Notes: generated from the letters alone by a model not told the origin. A stretch of DNA of 64,000 nucleotides from Rhea pennata (GCF_028389875.1 NC_084687.1:2490000-2553999); one strand, 5' to 3'; shown: positions 20,395 through 41,504, counted from the first letter of the stretch. A program made the numbers and translations.

Positions 20395-20990
20395 GGACGG
20401 TGCCATTGCACCGGGGTGGGGCAAGGGGCAATTGCATCGGGGGGGGGGGGGACACGGTGCCGTTGCACTGGGGGGAGGCGGGGCAAAGGACAGTTGCATG
20501 GGGGACACGGTGCCATTGCGCCGGGAGGGGGGAGGGGGGGCAAGGGGCGGTTGCATGGGGGGGGGCACGGTGCCATTGCACCAGGGAAGGAGGGGAGCGA
20601 GGGGCGGTTGCATCGGGAGGGTGGGGGGGACACGGTGCCATTGCACCTGGGTGGGGAGGGGGGCAAGGGGCAACTGCATCAGGGAGGGGGACACGGTGCC
20701 GTTGCAGTGTGGGGGGGCAAGGGGCGGTTGCATCGGGGGGGGGACACGGTGCCATTGCACGGGGGGGGGCAAGGGGCGGTGCAGGTGCAGTGCACCGGCG
20801 CGGGGGGGGGGGGGTCGTGCAGTGCCATTGCACTCGGTGGGGGGGCGGTGAACGGGGCCGCGCTCCGTGCAGCGCCCAGGGGCTCGGGGCCACCGTGCAG
20901 CCGCGGGGGCCGTGCCCGGTGCGGGGGGGGGGGGGGTGGAGGGGGGGCGGTACCATTGCATGGCGGGGGGGGGGAGAGGGGGGCGATGCC
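20395..20990. repeat. Minisatellite in the divergent CFAP276/ELAPOR1 promoter interval
   Basis: Seven or more units of 53-65 bp, each with GGTGCCATTGCA and GGGGCAAGGGGCGGTTGCAT separated by G runs, lie between the CFAP276 start (20290, minus) and the ELAPOR1 start (21128, plus). The copies of TGCCATTGCA begin near 20401, 20459, 20512, 20571, 20636, 20698 and 20752. G runs of 4-12 are frequent. Confidence 0.9.
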
Positions 20991-21127
20991 ATTGTAGCGG
21001 GGGGGGGGCGGGGCGGGGGCGGGCAGGTGGCGGCAGGTGCGCGCGCGGGGCCGTGGCCGTTGGCGGGGCGGGGCCGCCGCCGCCGCCGGTGCGCGGGGCC
21101 GAGCGCTGCCGCCGCCGCCGCTGCGCC

Positions 21128-24100
21128 ATGGCCGGGGCCGGGGCCGGGGCCGGGGCCGGGGCCGGGGCGCGGCGGGTGCTGCTGGCGCTGTGGGTGGCGG
21201 CCGCGGTGGCCGCCGAGGAGCGGCTGCACGCCTGCAAGGAGGTACCGGCGGCGGGGGGGGCGCCTATAGCGCGGGGAGCCCCCGGGCTGCCCCTATGGGA
21301 AGGGCTCGGGATGGGGCCCCCATGGCATAGGGGATGAAGCCAGTGCCCTATGGGGCAGGCAGCACCAGGCACCCCTATGGGTTAGCACTGCGGGAAGGGA
21401 ATGGCCCCTATAGCAAGGGGGACCAGGGCTGGTTACTATAGGGAAGCGAGGGCTGGGGGGTCCCTGTGGCAGAGAGGATGTGGGGAGGGGCTGGTCCCTA
21501 TAGCACAGGGGGCACCAAGGTGGGTTCCTATAGGACTGGGGAGAGGGCAGGGGTCCCTCCATCGGATTTAGGGGGCTGGTGGTGTTCCCAGAGCATCAGG
21601 CGTGTGGGGATAGCTTCGGTCCCTATAGCGTGGGGGAGCTGGGACTGGTCCCCTAGGGGATGGAGAGGACTGGGGCACCTCCATGGCACAGGGGATGTGG
21701 GGCTGGTTCCCTATGGGTGGGGAATAGGGGGCTGGCTCCCCTGTAAGGGGCATATAGCAGGCCTGAAGCTGCCCAGCACCCGCAGGTGGACCCTATAGCG
21801 AGGGGCATATAGGGATCGCGCTGTCCTCCCGACGCAGAGGAGGGCATGGGGCCGAGCCTGCCCTCCCCTATAGGGGATGTAGGGCCTGGGCTGCACCGCT
21901 CATGGGGGTCCAGGTTGGATCCCCTATAGGGATGGAGGGGGCAGGCTGCAGCTGTGTCCCTGCACATTCGGGGAGGGGGGGGTCACTCTGCCCTCCCGCC
22001 CCGCGCGACGGGGGCGACGCAGCGGCCGGGACCCACATCCAGGGCTCCTCTACGGCACCCGGAGCTGGGATTCGCCCTGCTGCCGACAGCCCGTAGCACC
22101 TTTTTATCCCTCTCTAATTTTCCTACGAACCTCAGAGCCGTAAACACGGGCGGCTGCGGGCGTTAATAAGCGACGGGCTCGGGCCGGCGGCCCCAGGGCT
22201 GCGCGGCCGCCGCCGTCCCGGGGACGAACCGTCCTCCGGCAAGGAAAAACCTTCGGGCTTTACCGCTTATCGGGCACCGCGGCAGCTCGGGTCAAGAGGT
22301 TTCGCTGGTTTGCTCAGGGTTTTGTTACCCCCCCCGCAGGCTGGTGACAGCTTTTTGCTGTCCCCACGCGCCGGCTGCCGGCTCCCTGCCCGTTCTCAGG
22401 GCCTTGATGCCGCTTTTCATCTGGGGCATTATAATTATGTTTTTTTTTTTCTTTTTGCCGTGATCCAATTTTTCGTTGCACGGTCTAGAGCTCGAAACAA
22501 TAGGCTGCGGCTGGCTCCGACCTCGGAGAGGGTTTGCTCCTAGAAAGGTTATATACCCTCTTGCTCCGCGCAGGAGCCGGGCACGGAGACCTCTCCGTGC
22601 CCACCTTGCCTTGCAATCACCCGCCGGAGCAGGGGCTGTGGCTGCGGCCCGGGGTCTCCCTGCCGCAGAGCCGCGGCATTAATAAAAGTCGCCCCGGGGA
22701 TGTGTTAGGTTGCAGGTATTTAGATGTAAAAAATTTGCAGCGTACAAATGCTCAGCACCTGCAGGCAGCTCTTCCGGGCTTTCCGTGTTAGCCGCTCGGC
22801 GCCGCCGCGTGAAAAACCACCGCAGAGGCTGGAGGGAGCGTTACCGTTTGGGCTGGGCGGCGCGGGGCGCAGCCGGGCTCGGGCGCCCGCGCTGGGGGCC
22901 ACCGGCTGAGCCGAGCGTGACGCGCGCGTGCCCGGGGCAGCTCCAGCGCCGGAGCTCCTTATCGCCTCCCTCGTGTTTGCCGAGCGTGCCCTTGGCGTCG
23001 CAGAGCCCTGCGCTCCGTGCCGGGCTCTTGCAGAGACTTTGCATCTCGCCGTTTCCCACGTTTCCCCCCCCCGCCCCCTCCCGCTCCGCGCGCTGATGGG
23101 GAACATCAAAGCCTTGTTTTCCTGCGAACCTGCAACGCTCGCGCGTCTGCTGCCAAAGGAAAGAGCGAGACGCGCTCGCCCGAGCCGGGAGCGCCTCCGA
23201 CGCCCCAGAAACGCCGCGGCGAAGGAAGCCGGGTCGGGGAAGGGGGGTGTGGGGGCTGCTCCCTCGCCTCCGCGTGCTGGGAGCGCCCGAAAGCCGCGCC
23301 GGCCTTGCCTGGGCGCGCGGGGATTAAACGCGGCGTCGCCTTCGCTGCCGGCCTTGAGCCGGCTCCGGTTTCGAGGCAGCGGTGGTGTAGGGGGCCGGCG
23401 ATGGGACGGGCTGCGCCGCTGCTCCCCCTTCCCCTCCCGGTCCTCAGTGCCCCGCTTGCGAAACCCCCACCCCTGTGCACGAGCTGTGCCCCCACCCCGG
23501 GGTGCGGGCGGGTGCCTGTCCTGGCCTCGCCAAGCTGCAAACAGCGCGGGCTGGCACGGGCGGCGCCCCAGGGCCGAGCCGGACCGCGCATCCGGGAGCG
23601 CCGGGAGACCTGTCGGCTGAGCGCCGCCCGCGGCGAGCAGCGCCCTTCCGGAGAGGCCGGCGCGGGGCGTCCCGCTCCCGCTGAGCCAGCCGTGCCCTCC
23701 GGCGGCGGCTGCGCTTAGCCTGGCGAGAGGTCCCGTGTGACCCGGCGGGGTTGCAGCTGGGTGCCAGAGCCTATTTTCCCCCTCCAGAAGTGGGGAAAAA
23801 TAATAAAACCGGGACCAAGTTTCAGCAGCAAGTTGGCGGCTAGGCGCCGCGGTGCCTCAGTTTCCCCGTCCGCGCAGCGGAGCAGGGGGCCGCGTTTGGC
23901 ATCGCGTCCGGAGGGAAAAGCAGCGGTGGGGGCCGAGCGTGAGGCTGGCGTCCCTGGGGCAGGGGGGCTCGGGCGGCCCCGGCGCCACCAGCTCCCCCCG
24001 CGCCCTCTTCCCTTGCAGTCCGAGTACCACTACGAGTACACGGCGTGCGACAGCTCGGGATCGCGCTGGAGAGTGGCCGTGCCGCACACGCCGGGGCTGT

Positions 24101-27100
24101 GCACCGGGCTGCCGGACCCCGTCAAGGGCACCGAGTGCTGTAAGGCGCGGGGGCTTTCCGGCCGCGGGCGTAAAATCGGAGCCGCCGCCGTCTCGCTCGT
24201 CGTTCGCCCGCCGCCCCGCGCCGCTGAGCGCCCTCGCTGCCCGCTCCCGCAGCCTTCTCCTGCAAGGCGGGCGAGTTCCTCGACATGAGGGCACAGGCGT
24301 GCAAGCCCTGCGCCGAGGGCACCTACTCGCTGGGCACCGGCGTCCGCTTCGACGAGTGGGACGAGGTGCCCCGCGGCTTCGCCAACGTCGCCACCAACCT
24401 GGAGGTCGACGACGGCTTCGGCGACCCGGTGGAGAACTGCACGGCGTGAGTGCACCGGCCTCCCCCCCACACACACCCCCCGCCCCGCGTGGAAAAACTC
24501 CGGTTTCTCCCTGCCGCGCGGGCTCCGGTGCCCGGCGTCCCCTGGCACGGTGGGCGCGTCAGGATCCCGCGCCGACGGCCGCGCTGCCGCCCGACCCAGG
24601 TCCACGTGGGTGCCGCTGGGGGACTACATCGCCTCCAACACGGACGAGTGCACGGCCACCCTCATGTACGCCGTCAGCCTCAAGCAGCCGGGCACCGTCT
24701 CCTTCGAGTACATCTACCCCGACAGCAGCATCGTCTTCGAGTTCTTCGTACGTTCCCCAGGGCCGTGCCAGGGGGTGGCAGGGGGGACACGGCCATCCTG
24801 GGGGTGATGGAGGTGGGAGATGGGGGTGGCAGGGGGGACACGACCATCCCGGGGGTGATGGAGGCGGGAGATGGGGGTGGCAGGGGGGACACGACCATCC
24901 CGGGGGTGATGGAGATGGAGGATGGGGGTGGCAGGGGGGACGCGGCCGTCCCGGGGGTGATGGAGGTGGGGGATCGGGGTGGCAGGGGGACACGGCCGTC
25001 CCGGGGGTGATGGAGGTGGGGGATGAGGGTGGCAGGGGGACACATCCATCCTGGGGGTGACGGAGGGGACAGGGGATGCGGGTGGCAGGGGGATACGGCC
25101 ATCCTGGGGAGGGGATGGGGGTGGCAGGGGGACAAGGCCGTCCTGGGGGGGGGAAGAGGGTGGAAGGGGGACACAGCCGTCCTCGGGGGTGATGGAGGGG
25201 ACGGGGAATGAGGGTGGTGGGGGAACATAGCTGTCCTGGGGGCTCACGGGGATGGGGGTGGCGGGGGACACGGCCGTCCCCAAGGAGTGCCGGGGGGGGG
25301 CCGAGGGTGGCGCACGGGGGACCACGGCGGTGTCTCGGGGAGGGGCGACGGCGGGGCCGAGGGTGGCGCGGAGGGGCCGCGGCCGTGCCCCCCTCCCGCC
25401 CGGCCGGCCCCCTCCCCGCAGGTGCAGAACGACCAGTGCCAGCCGGCGGCGGAGGAGTCGCGCTGGATGCGCACCACGGAGAAGGGCTGGGAGTTTCACA
25501 GCGTGAGTGGGGGGGGGCCGGCGGCGGGGCCGCCCGCGCCGCCCCGCCGAGCCCCCGCCACCGCCGCCGTCCCCGTGCCCAGGTGGAGCTGAGCCGCGGC
25601 AACAACGTGCTCTACTGGCGCACCACCGCCTTCGCCGTGTGGGCCAAGGTGCCCAAGCCCGTGCTGCTGAGGAACGTGGGCATCACAGGTAGGTGGGCGC
25701 CGGGGAGCAGGGGGGCCGCCGCCGCGGTGCAGGGGCGCTCGGGGCCGCCCGCCGGGTCCCGAGCCCCCCCCCCGCCGCCGCCGCCGCCCTCCCAGGCGTC
25801 GCCTACACCTCCGAGTGCTTCCCCTGCAAACCGGGCACCTTCGCCGCCGCCGCCGGCTCGTCCTCCTGCCGGCTCTGCCCCGCCGACACCTTCTCCGGCA
25901 AGGGAGCCACGGCGTGCCAGCCCTGCGAGGCGGCCGCCTACGCGGGTGAGAGCCTGCCGCGGTGGGTGTCCCCCCCCCCCAGCCCACCGGCAGCACCGCT
26001 CACCCCCCCCCCTCCACCGCCGCCGCCCGCAGAGCCCGGCTCGGCCGCCTGCAAGCTGCGCCCGCCCTGCACGGCCGAGGACTACTTCTACACGCACAGC
26101 GCCTGCGACGGCAGCGAGGAGGTACGGCGCGGGCGGCGTGCCCGGGCCGGCGGCGGTGCCGGCGGGGGGGTGCCGCCGCCGCGGCGCCGAGCTCGGAGCC
26201 TCGCTGCCGCCTTTCGCAGACCCAGCTCACTTTCAAGTGGGCAGAGCCCAAGATCTGCAACGAGGAGCTGCCGCAGGCGGCCAAGCTGCCCCCGTCGGGG
26301 GTAAAAACCAAGTGCCCCCCCTGCAACCCCGGCTTCTTCAAAAGCAACGGCAGCGCCTGCGAGCCCTGTCCCTACGGCTCCTACTCCAACGGCTCCGGTA
26401 AGGAGCTCCCCGCCGCCGCGGCACCTCGGGGCGCCCCGGGGCGCCGCCGCCGCCGCCGTGCAGCGCCGTCCCCTCTCGTCGGCAGGCTGCGCGCGCTGCC
26501 CGGCCGGCACCGAGCCGGCGCTGGGCTTGGAGTACAAGTGGTGGAACACGCTGCCCCCCAACATGGAGACCACGGTGCTCAGCGGCGTCAACTTTGAGTA
26601 CAAGGGGATGGCAGGTAGCGGCGGCCTCCCCGCGGGGCCGGCCACCGGCGGGGGGCGGCCGGCCGGCCCGGCTCAGCGGGCGCCTCTGCCCCCCGCCCCG
26701 TGCGTGCAGGCTGGGAGGTGGCCGGCGACTACGTCTACACGGTGGCGGGAGCCTCCGATAACGACTTCATGATCCTCACGCTGGTGGTGCCGGGGTTCAG
26801 GTGAGCGCCGGCGGCCGGGGCGGTGGTGACGGCGGTGGCGGCGGCGGCATCGGCGGCGTCCCCACGGCCCCCGCCCGCCTCCGCAGCCCGCCGCCGCTGC
26901 CGCCGGAGGACGCCGAGAGCAAGGAGGTGGCCAGGATCACCTTCGTCTTCGAGACGGTCTGCAGCGTCAGCTGCGAGCTCTACTTCATGGTGGTGAGCGG
27001 GGCGGCGGGCGGCGGGGCGGCCGCGGAGGCACCCACGGCGCCGTCCCACCGCCACCGCCCGCCACGCAGGGCGTCAACTCGCGCACCAACACGCCGGTGG

Positions 27101-30100
27101 AGACCTGGACGGGCGCCAAGGAGAAGCGGTCCTACACCTACGTGGTGGAGAAGAACGCCACGACGAGCTTCACCTGGGCCTTCCAGCGCACGCCCTACCA
27201 CGAGGCGGTGAGCGGCGGCACGGCCCCGGCGGGTGGGGGGGCAGGCGGGTTCGGCGAGCCGCGCTGCGCCGCTCACGGCGGCTGCCCGCTCTCCCCCCCC
27301 CCCCCCCCCCCCAGGGCCGGCGGTACACCAGCGACGTGGCCAAGCTCTACTCGGTCAACGTGACCAACGTGCTGGGCGGCGTGGCCTCCTTCTGCCGCCG
27401 CTGCGCCCTGGAGCCGGCGGGCTCGTCCTGCGCCGCCTGCCCCCCCGGCCACTACGTGGAGCCGGGCTCGGGCGCCTGCCGGCCCTGCGCGCCCGGCACC
27501 TACCTGCGCGGCCGCCCGCCCGACGGCAGCCAGGCCTGCGGCCCCTGCGGCCCCGGCACCCAGAGCAACAAGGTGCCCCCCGGCGCGGCGGCCCGTGGGG
27601 CTGGTCGCTCTGGCCATGGGTGCCGCTGTCTCGCGTGGGTGGTGCTGTCCAGCCCCAGAGGGTGGCTCCCCCCTTCACTGTGATCCCCAAGGAGGTGATG
27701 GTGATGCCAATCCCTCCCTGCCATGCCGGAGGAGGTGATACCACCCCCGGCCATCCTGTGTAGGTGACACCATCCAGCCCCAGCAGGATTAACCCAGCCT
27801 CTCCTGGCCATCTCCGAGGGATGACACCACCCCCCGGCCATCCTGTGTAGGTGACACCATCCAGCCCCAGCAGGATGACACCAGCCTCTCCTGGCCACCC
27901 CCGAGGGGTGACACCAGCCCCCACCAACCATCCTGGATGGCTGATACTTTCCAGGCCCAGAGGAGTGACACCAATCCCCTTGGCCTTCCTGAACTGGTGA
28001 CACCATCTAGCCCCTGAGGGGTGATGCCAACCCCTCCTGGCCACCCCCAAGGGGGTGACACCGGTTCCCCTGGCCACCTTAGATGGGTGACAGTCTCCAG
28101 CCCCGGAGGGTTGACACCAGCTCCCCTGGCCACCCCAGAGGGGTGACACTCTACACCGGAGGGGCGCGGCCAGGCGGCGGCCGGCGCCGACGGCAACGTC
28201 CCCCGTCCCCAGGCGCGCTCCCTCTGCTACAACAACTGCAGCTTCTCCCTGGCGCTGCCGGGCCGCGCGCTGCGCTACGACTTCTCGGCGCTCTCCGCCC
28301 CCACGGCCTTCGCCAGCGGGCCCAGCTTCACCTCCAAGGGGCTCAAGTACTTCCATCACTTCAACATCAGCCTCTGCGGCAACCACGTGAGTCCGGGCGT
28401 GTGGGGCGACGTCCCCGAGCAGGCGCGCACACGCGCGTGCGGACACGCGCGCACACGCGCGTGCGGCGTCACCCGCCCGCGCCCCTCCGCCAGGGGAGGA
28501 AGATGGCCTCGTGCGCCGACAACGTGACGGACGCCCGCGCGCCCGCCGCCAAGCCCGGCTCCTCCAGGGCGGTCGCGTCCTACGTGTGCCAGTCCATCGT
28601 GGTGCCCTCCGACGTCGTGGGCTACAAGAGCGCCGTGTCCTCGCAGCCCGTCAGCCTGGCCGACCGCCTCGTGGGTGAGCGCGCCGGCGGCTCCCGCTGC
28701 GCCTCGCCGCGACCCCCGCGGCCGTAACCCCGCTCCTCGCTGCGCCGCCTCGCTCGGCTCCCTTCGCTCCCCGTCCCGGCGCCGGCGCCGCCGGGCTCAC
28801 GCCGGCTCTCGTCACAGGCGTCGCCGCCAGCCCCACGCTGGACGGCATCGTCTCGCCCCCCGAGCACTTCGCCCCCGCCGGCGCCGAGCTGCCCGACGTC
28901 GTCTTCTTCTACAGGTGGGTGCGGGGCCGCGGTGGGGCTGCCGGCACCCTGCTGACCAACCCCCCCCCCCCTCCGCCCCAACCCGCTCCTCCCGGCGTCC
29001 CCCTCGCAGGTCCAGCGAGGTGACGCAGTCCTGCGGCGCCGGCCGGGCCACCGCCGTCCGCCTGCGCTGCAACCCGCTGCGGCCGGGCACCGGGACGCTG
29101 GCCGTGCCCAGGTAGGCGGCCGCGGCGCGGCACGTGGGGGCCGTTCGGGACGCGGAAGGATCCCGCGCGGCCTCGCGGTACGCGTGCCGAGCTGCGAGCG
29201 GGCTCAGACGGGGGCGGATGTCGCTCCGGGCTCGCCCGTGTCCCAGCTCTCGCAGCACCCAGTGAGAGCTGCGCCCGATCCGGCTCGGCTCCATCCGGCG
29301 CTTCCCGCGGAGTCTTTGCAGATCCCCAAATCCGAGGCATTCGGTGTCACCTTGCTCCGGGGATGGCCGCATCCCCTGTCCCCAGTCCGCGCGGCCAGAG
29401 CATCCCCGGACCGCGTGGCGCCCACCGGGCTCGCCACGTGCTGCCCGTCGCCCCGGGGCCGGCCAAGACCTGCCCCCCCCCCCCCAAACCACCGGCGCCG
29501 GCGGTTTTTCCTGCAGCAAATGCCCCGACGGCACCTGCGACGGCTGCACCTTCCACTTCCTCTGGGAGACGGCGGAGGCTTGTCCGCTCTGCTCGGCCGG
29601 CGACTACCGCGCCATCGTCGGCGCCTGCCTCGGCGGCGTCCAGGTAGGGCTGCCGGGGAGGGGAGCCCGCGGCCGGGGGGCTGAGCCGCGGCGCCCGGCT
29701 TGGGTGCTGGTGGTGGTGGTGGAGGGGGGGGGACACATCCGCCGCTGAGCCTGGGGCTCCCCGCAGAGGACCACGTACGTGTGGCGGGAGCCCCGGCTGT
29801 GCCGCGGCGGCAGCGCCCTGCCCCAGCAGCAAGTCAGCGTCTGCAGGAGCGTGGACTTCTGGCTCAAGGTGGGCATCTCGGCGGGCACCTGCGCCGCCGT
29901 CCTGCTCGCCGTCCTCGCCTGCTACTTCTGGAAGAAGAACCAGAAGTGAGTGAGGGCCGCGCGCGCGCCCCAGGGCCGTCACCCGGGTCCCTGCACCGGG
30001 GCTCACCCTCCGCTCTCCGTCCCCGAGGCTGGAGTATAAATACTCCAAGCTGGTGATGAACTCCACGGCCAAAGACAGCGAGCTGCCGGCCCCGGACAGC

Positions 30101-30482
30101 TGCGCCATCATGGAGGGGGAAGACGCCGAGGATGACCTCATCTTCGCCAGCAAGAAGTCCCTTTTCGGCAAGATCAAGTCGTTCACGTCCAAGGTAGGCG
30201 CCGGCCACCTCGCGTCTGCGTCCCGCCCAGCTGCGGGTGCCTATTTCCAGCCACTCACCAGGCTGGAGGCTGAGCACAACCCTAGAGTAGACACCGGAGA
30301 AGCCACAGCCGGGTGCCGACCCCCGGTGTGGGCGCGCAATGCCACCGCTGGCTCTCCCCCCCGCTTCCCACCTCGGTTTTTCGGGCCCCCACTCTCGCCG
30401 GCGCTTTCCGCAGAGGACGCCGGACGGCTTCGACTCGGTCCCACTGAAGACGTCGTGCGGCAGCACGGACATGGAGCTGTGA
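21128..30482 (+). CDS. ELAPOR1: ELAPOR1 (KIAA1324/EIG121), endosome-lysosome membrane protein, 998 aa
   Basis: Twenty-two exons: 21128-21241, 24019-24139, 24253-24445, 24600-24747, 25422-25502, 25583-25688, 25796-25945, 26033-26121, 26220-26397, 26486-26614, 26710-26800, 26887-26992, 27070-27207, 27315-27572, 28213-28386, 28494-28674, 28818-28914, 29010-29111, 29517-29643, 29767-29945, 30028-30193, 30414-30482. They total 2997 nt, all in phase. Human ELAPOR1 is 1013 residues. Residues 1 to about 29 form a signal peptide. The lumenal part holds Cys-rich TNFR/EGF-like modules (for example [18 protein letters not shown]) and a mannose-6-phosphate-receptor-like region in exons 15-19. A transmembrane helix spans about 896-918 ([18 protein letters not shown]). 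The tail has YSKL, a tyrosine sorting motif, and acidic EDAEDDL. The family works in the Golgi, secretory granules and endo-lysosomes, and regulates autophagy and granule maturation. ELAPOR2 is the paralogue; synteny with SARS1 and CELSR2 supports ELAPOR1. Confidence 0.97.
21290..21960. repeat. CCCTATAGGG-type repeat in ELAPOR1 intron 1
   Basis: Irregular units of about 55-65 bp containing CCCTATAG and GGGGCTGGTTCCCTATGGG recur through the first 700 bp of intron 1. Non-coding. Confidence 0.75.
22090..22790. other. AT-richer non-repetitive block in ELAPOR1 intron 1
   Basis: This 700-bp stretch is clearly lower in GC than its surroundings and not repetitive. It contains GGCATTATAATTATG followed by a run of T at 22440-22451. 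It could be an intronic enhancer, but only composition supports that. Confidence 0.3.
24765..25290. repeat. 51-bp minisatellite in ELAPOR1 intron 4
   Basis: About nine units of roughly 51 bp (GGGGGTGATGGAGGTGGGAG then ATGGGGGTGGCAGGGGGACA, then CGGCCATCCC) fill the intron between exons 24747 and 25422. Confidence 0.92.
27640..28160. repeat. GGTGACACCA-type minisatellite in ELAPOR1 intron 14
   Basis: About ten degenerate units (50-60 bp) with CCTGGCCATCC, GAGGGGTGACACCA and CCAGCCCC fill the intron between exons 27572 and 28213. Confidence 0.88.
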
Positions 30483-31690
30483 GGGGGGGGCAGAGGCCCC
30501 GTGGCGCCCCCGCCGAGCCCCCAACCTCCCACGTGGCCTTACGGATACACGGCGAGCCGGAGCTTCGTATCGCTTTTATACACCCCTGCCCGGAAAGCCT
30601 CCCCCGCCCAGCGAGACAGAGAGAAAAGCCAAGAAATGCCAAATACAGGTGTGGGTTTTTTTTTAAAAAAAAAAAAATGCCGCATTTGCCCGTCCATCCC
30701 GGCGCTGCCGGAGGGGATGGGGTGGCGGCGATGTCCCCCGACATAGCTGCCCCAGTGCTGGGGTGCCCTAGGGAGGGCAGGCCCCCTCCCCCCCGCCTCT
30801 GCCCCCCACCCCGTGCTGTGGGCGAGGTGGCACACGTGTGTGCACGTGCATGTGTGTGTAAGCGTGTGCAGGTCGCGTGCACATGCTGATGGTGTGCGTG
30901 CGTGTCCATGCATGAGGGCGTTGCGTGTGCGTGCACGCAGGGGCCGGCAGCGTGTGCGTGCGTCCGCGTGCACGCATAGGTGTGTCCCCCCGTTTGTGTG
31001 TGTGCATGCGCACACACGTGTTTATTTGCATGCATGCGTACCCAGGCGTGCATGCGCACACGCGTGTGCGAGTTCCTGGCTGTGGCTGCCCCTCGCTGCG
31101 CTGCGTAGCCTTGGGCTCCGTAGGTCTCAGCTCGGTCTGACCACCGCACCGGGGGAATTGCCAGTTGGGGCGATCCTGCCCCAAACTGGGTGCCCGTTGG
31201 TGGGCGTCCACGGAGCCCCGAGCCAGGCTGCCAGCTGGCGCGCACCGCGCACGGCCGCCGTAACGCAGCCGAAGCCTGTTCCCCCAGTGCCAGCGAGCGG
31301 CAGCGCCCAGCTTGGGCTGTGTGGGGCACCCAGCGTCCCACCAGGGTCCCTGCTGCCGCCCCCCTGCCTGGCACAGCCCCCGTCGCCCTGGCACGAGCCG
31401 TGACCGCCCGCCCGGAGCAAGGGTCCCAGCAGCTCCGGCATCCCGTCCGGCGGCTCGGCCGGGTCCCTGGCACACCGCGCGCAGCCGTGGCACGGTCCCA
31501 GGCCTGCAAGCTCAGCGTCCCGGGGGCTCTGGCGGGGCGTTTCCGCGCAGTCCAGCTCGGGGACGAGCCCCAGCCTCAGTTTCTGACCCCGCAGGCTCCC
31601 TTTTTACACCGTTTTCAGCGTTTTCTAGGTTGTGCCAGGGAGGAACCGCATGTCCCCGGCAGAGCAATAAAGACGAATGTTTCTGACTCT
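30483..31690 (+). other. ELAPOR1 3' UTR with GT/CA-rich tract
   Basis: About 1.2 kb from the stop to the AATAAA. A T8A13 tract lies at 30657-30677. A GTGTGTGCACGTGCATGTGT-type alternating tract spans about 30830-31075. No further gene is seen. Confidence 0.6.
31666..31671 (+). terminator. ELAPOR1 poly(A) signal
   Basis: AATAAA, followed by a GT-containing downstream stretch. It is the only canonical hexamer on the plus strand between the ELAPOR1 stop and SARS1 that I found. Confidence 0.7.
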
Positions 31691-31789
31691 CGGATGGCAG
31701 CTCGGTGTCTGGCGGGGTGGTGTAGGGCGGACGGGGCTGGCTCCCCGCCACGGGGTGGGTGAAGCTGGGAGCCCTGCGTGCCCAGGCCA

Positions 31790-32215
31790 TGCTGGGTCAG
31801 GTCCCCGGGCTGGGGATGCCCAGGAGGTGTGGGGATGCAGGACGATGCAGGGATGCCCAGGAGATGTGGGGAAGCTCGAGGATGCTGGAAGGGCTGGGAG
31901 ATCCAGGGATGCTGCGATGCCTGTGAATGCTAGGGACCACCGGGATCTCCAGGATACTGGGATGCAAGGAGATGCAGGGGGATGGCAGGATGCCCAGGGA
32001 CACCAGGATGCCCCAGGACGTAGAGGCACTCAGGGATAATGGGATGCCCGGGGAAGATGGGATGTCCAAGAATGAAGGAGGATACCAGCATATCCAGAGA
32101 TATACAGGGATCTTCAGGGATACTGGGATGTCCAGGGATGATGGGAGATGCAGGGATGCGTGGCGATGCTGGGATACCAGAGGATGCTGAATGCTCAATG
32201 ATGCCGCATTCCCGG
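31790..32215. repeat. GGGATGCCCAGG/GGATGCTGGGA minisatellite upstream of SARS1
   Basis: Short degenerate units (about 12-24 bp) based on GGGATGC, CCAGGGAT and ACTGGGATG between ELAPOR1 and SARS1. Non-coding. Confidence 0.88.
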
Positions 32216-32450
32216 GATGCAGGCAGGCACCGGGACGCTGGGACGCAGGGGGTCCCCGGGACGCACGGGGGTCCCGGCCGGCGGCGGCGCCCGGGCCCTG
32301 CAGCGCGCCGCCGCGCCACGAGGGGGCGCTGCCGCGGCGGGGCCGCGCGTGCCCAGCGCGCCCCCCGGCGGCCGAAGGCGGCGCTGCCTGCTGCGCTTGC
32401 CCAGAGCACCCACCCCCCCCCCCCGCCGGCTCTGCGCAGGCGCCGCGCCC

Positions 32451-32461
32451 GCGCATGCGCA
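32451..32461. promoter_or_regulatory. NRF1 site in SARS1 promoter
   Basis: GCGCATGCGCA fits the NRF1 consensus and lies 68 bp upstream of the SARS1 ATG within a CpG island. NRF1 control is common for housekeeping genes of this kind. Confidence 0.65.
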
Positions 32462-32528
32462 GTGCGGACGAGCCGCCGCCGCCGCCTCCTGCTGCGGGCT
32501 GACAGGAGCCGCCGCCGCCGCCATCATC

Positions 32529-40742
<8,214 letters not shown>

Positions 40743-41082
40743 ACCCTGGTTCTGCCGTGTCCAGGGCCACCAGAGACCCTTGGGGGCCTCCTGAATAATC
40801 TCAGCTTCGTCTCTGGCTCGCTCTGCCTCTGGCTGCGCCCATCACCTTCGCTTCGGGGGGCTGCCGGTTGCTGAGCCGGCGGCTCAGCACCACTCCGCTC
40901 CATTGTGCTCCGACAGGACGAAGAACTGATGATATTTGGGCTCCAGCACCCCCGTCCGCCGCCTGCGCAGAGCCAGGCCGGGAGGGCGAGAGGGGAACGT
41001 GCGTCTGGGCTCCCCTGTCCCCTGGGGGTTTACTGTACCATAGGCTCTTCCTACGGGTGGAAACTTCCCTCCTGGTCAATAC

Positions 41083-41088
41083 AATAAA
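41083..41088 (+). terminator. SARS1 poly(A) signal
   Basis: AATAAA 341 nt past the stop codon, followed within 20-30 nt by GT/G-rich sequence. Confidence 0.85.
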
Positions 41089-41504
41089 GCGAAGAAAGCC
41101 TCCATGAGCCGCTCGGGCTGCGGGTGCTGGGCTGAGGGCTGGGGGGGGGGGCGCTGGGCGCCGCTGCAGGGTGGTTATTCCTTTGGGGATGAAAAGGAGG
41201 GAAGGGCTGCAGCCCTGCTTCACTCCGCAGCGTTATCCTGGCGAGGGCCGTGGGCACAGCTTGGTGCCTCTGCCCAGGGCACCCCAGGGTGGCCCGGCAC
41301 CCCCGAGCCCTCGGCGGTCGCTGGGAACCAGCAAAGCGCTAACTGGATTCCCACCAAGCTGGGGACGAGCTGCTGAACGGAGGGTTTTATCCGCCTAGCT
41401 GGGGGGGGGGGGGGCAGCGTGTTTCCACCCTTTTCTTCCCTTTCTTCCTGCCTGCCGGAGCAGCTGGGCCCGGGGGGCGGCGGGGGGCCTCCGCGCCGCC
41501 GCCG

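Noticed and set aside
24765-25290. Evenly spaced repeats that might suggest a CRISPR array
   Set aside because: Units are contiguous without unique spacers, lie in a vertebrate intron, and have no cas genes.
30028-30040. TATAAATA in ELAPOR1 exon 21 as a TATA box
   Set aside because: It encodes EYKYSK in a conserved coding exon, and no downstream gene starts there.
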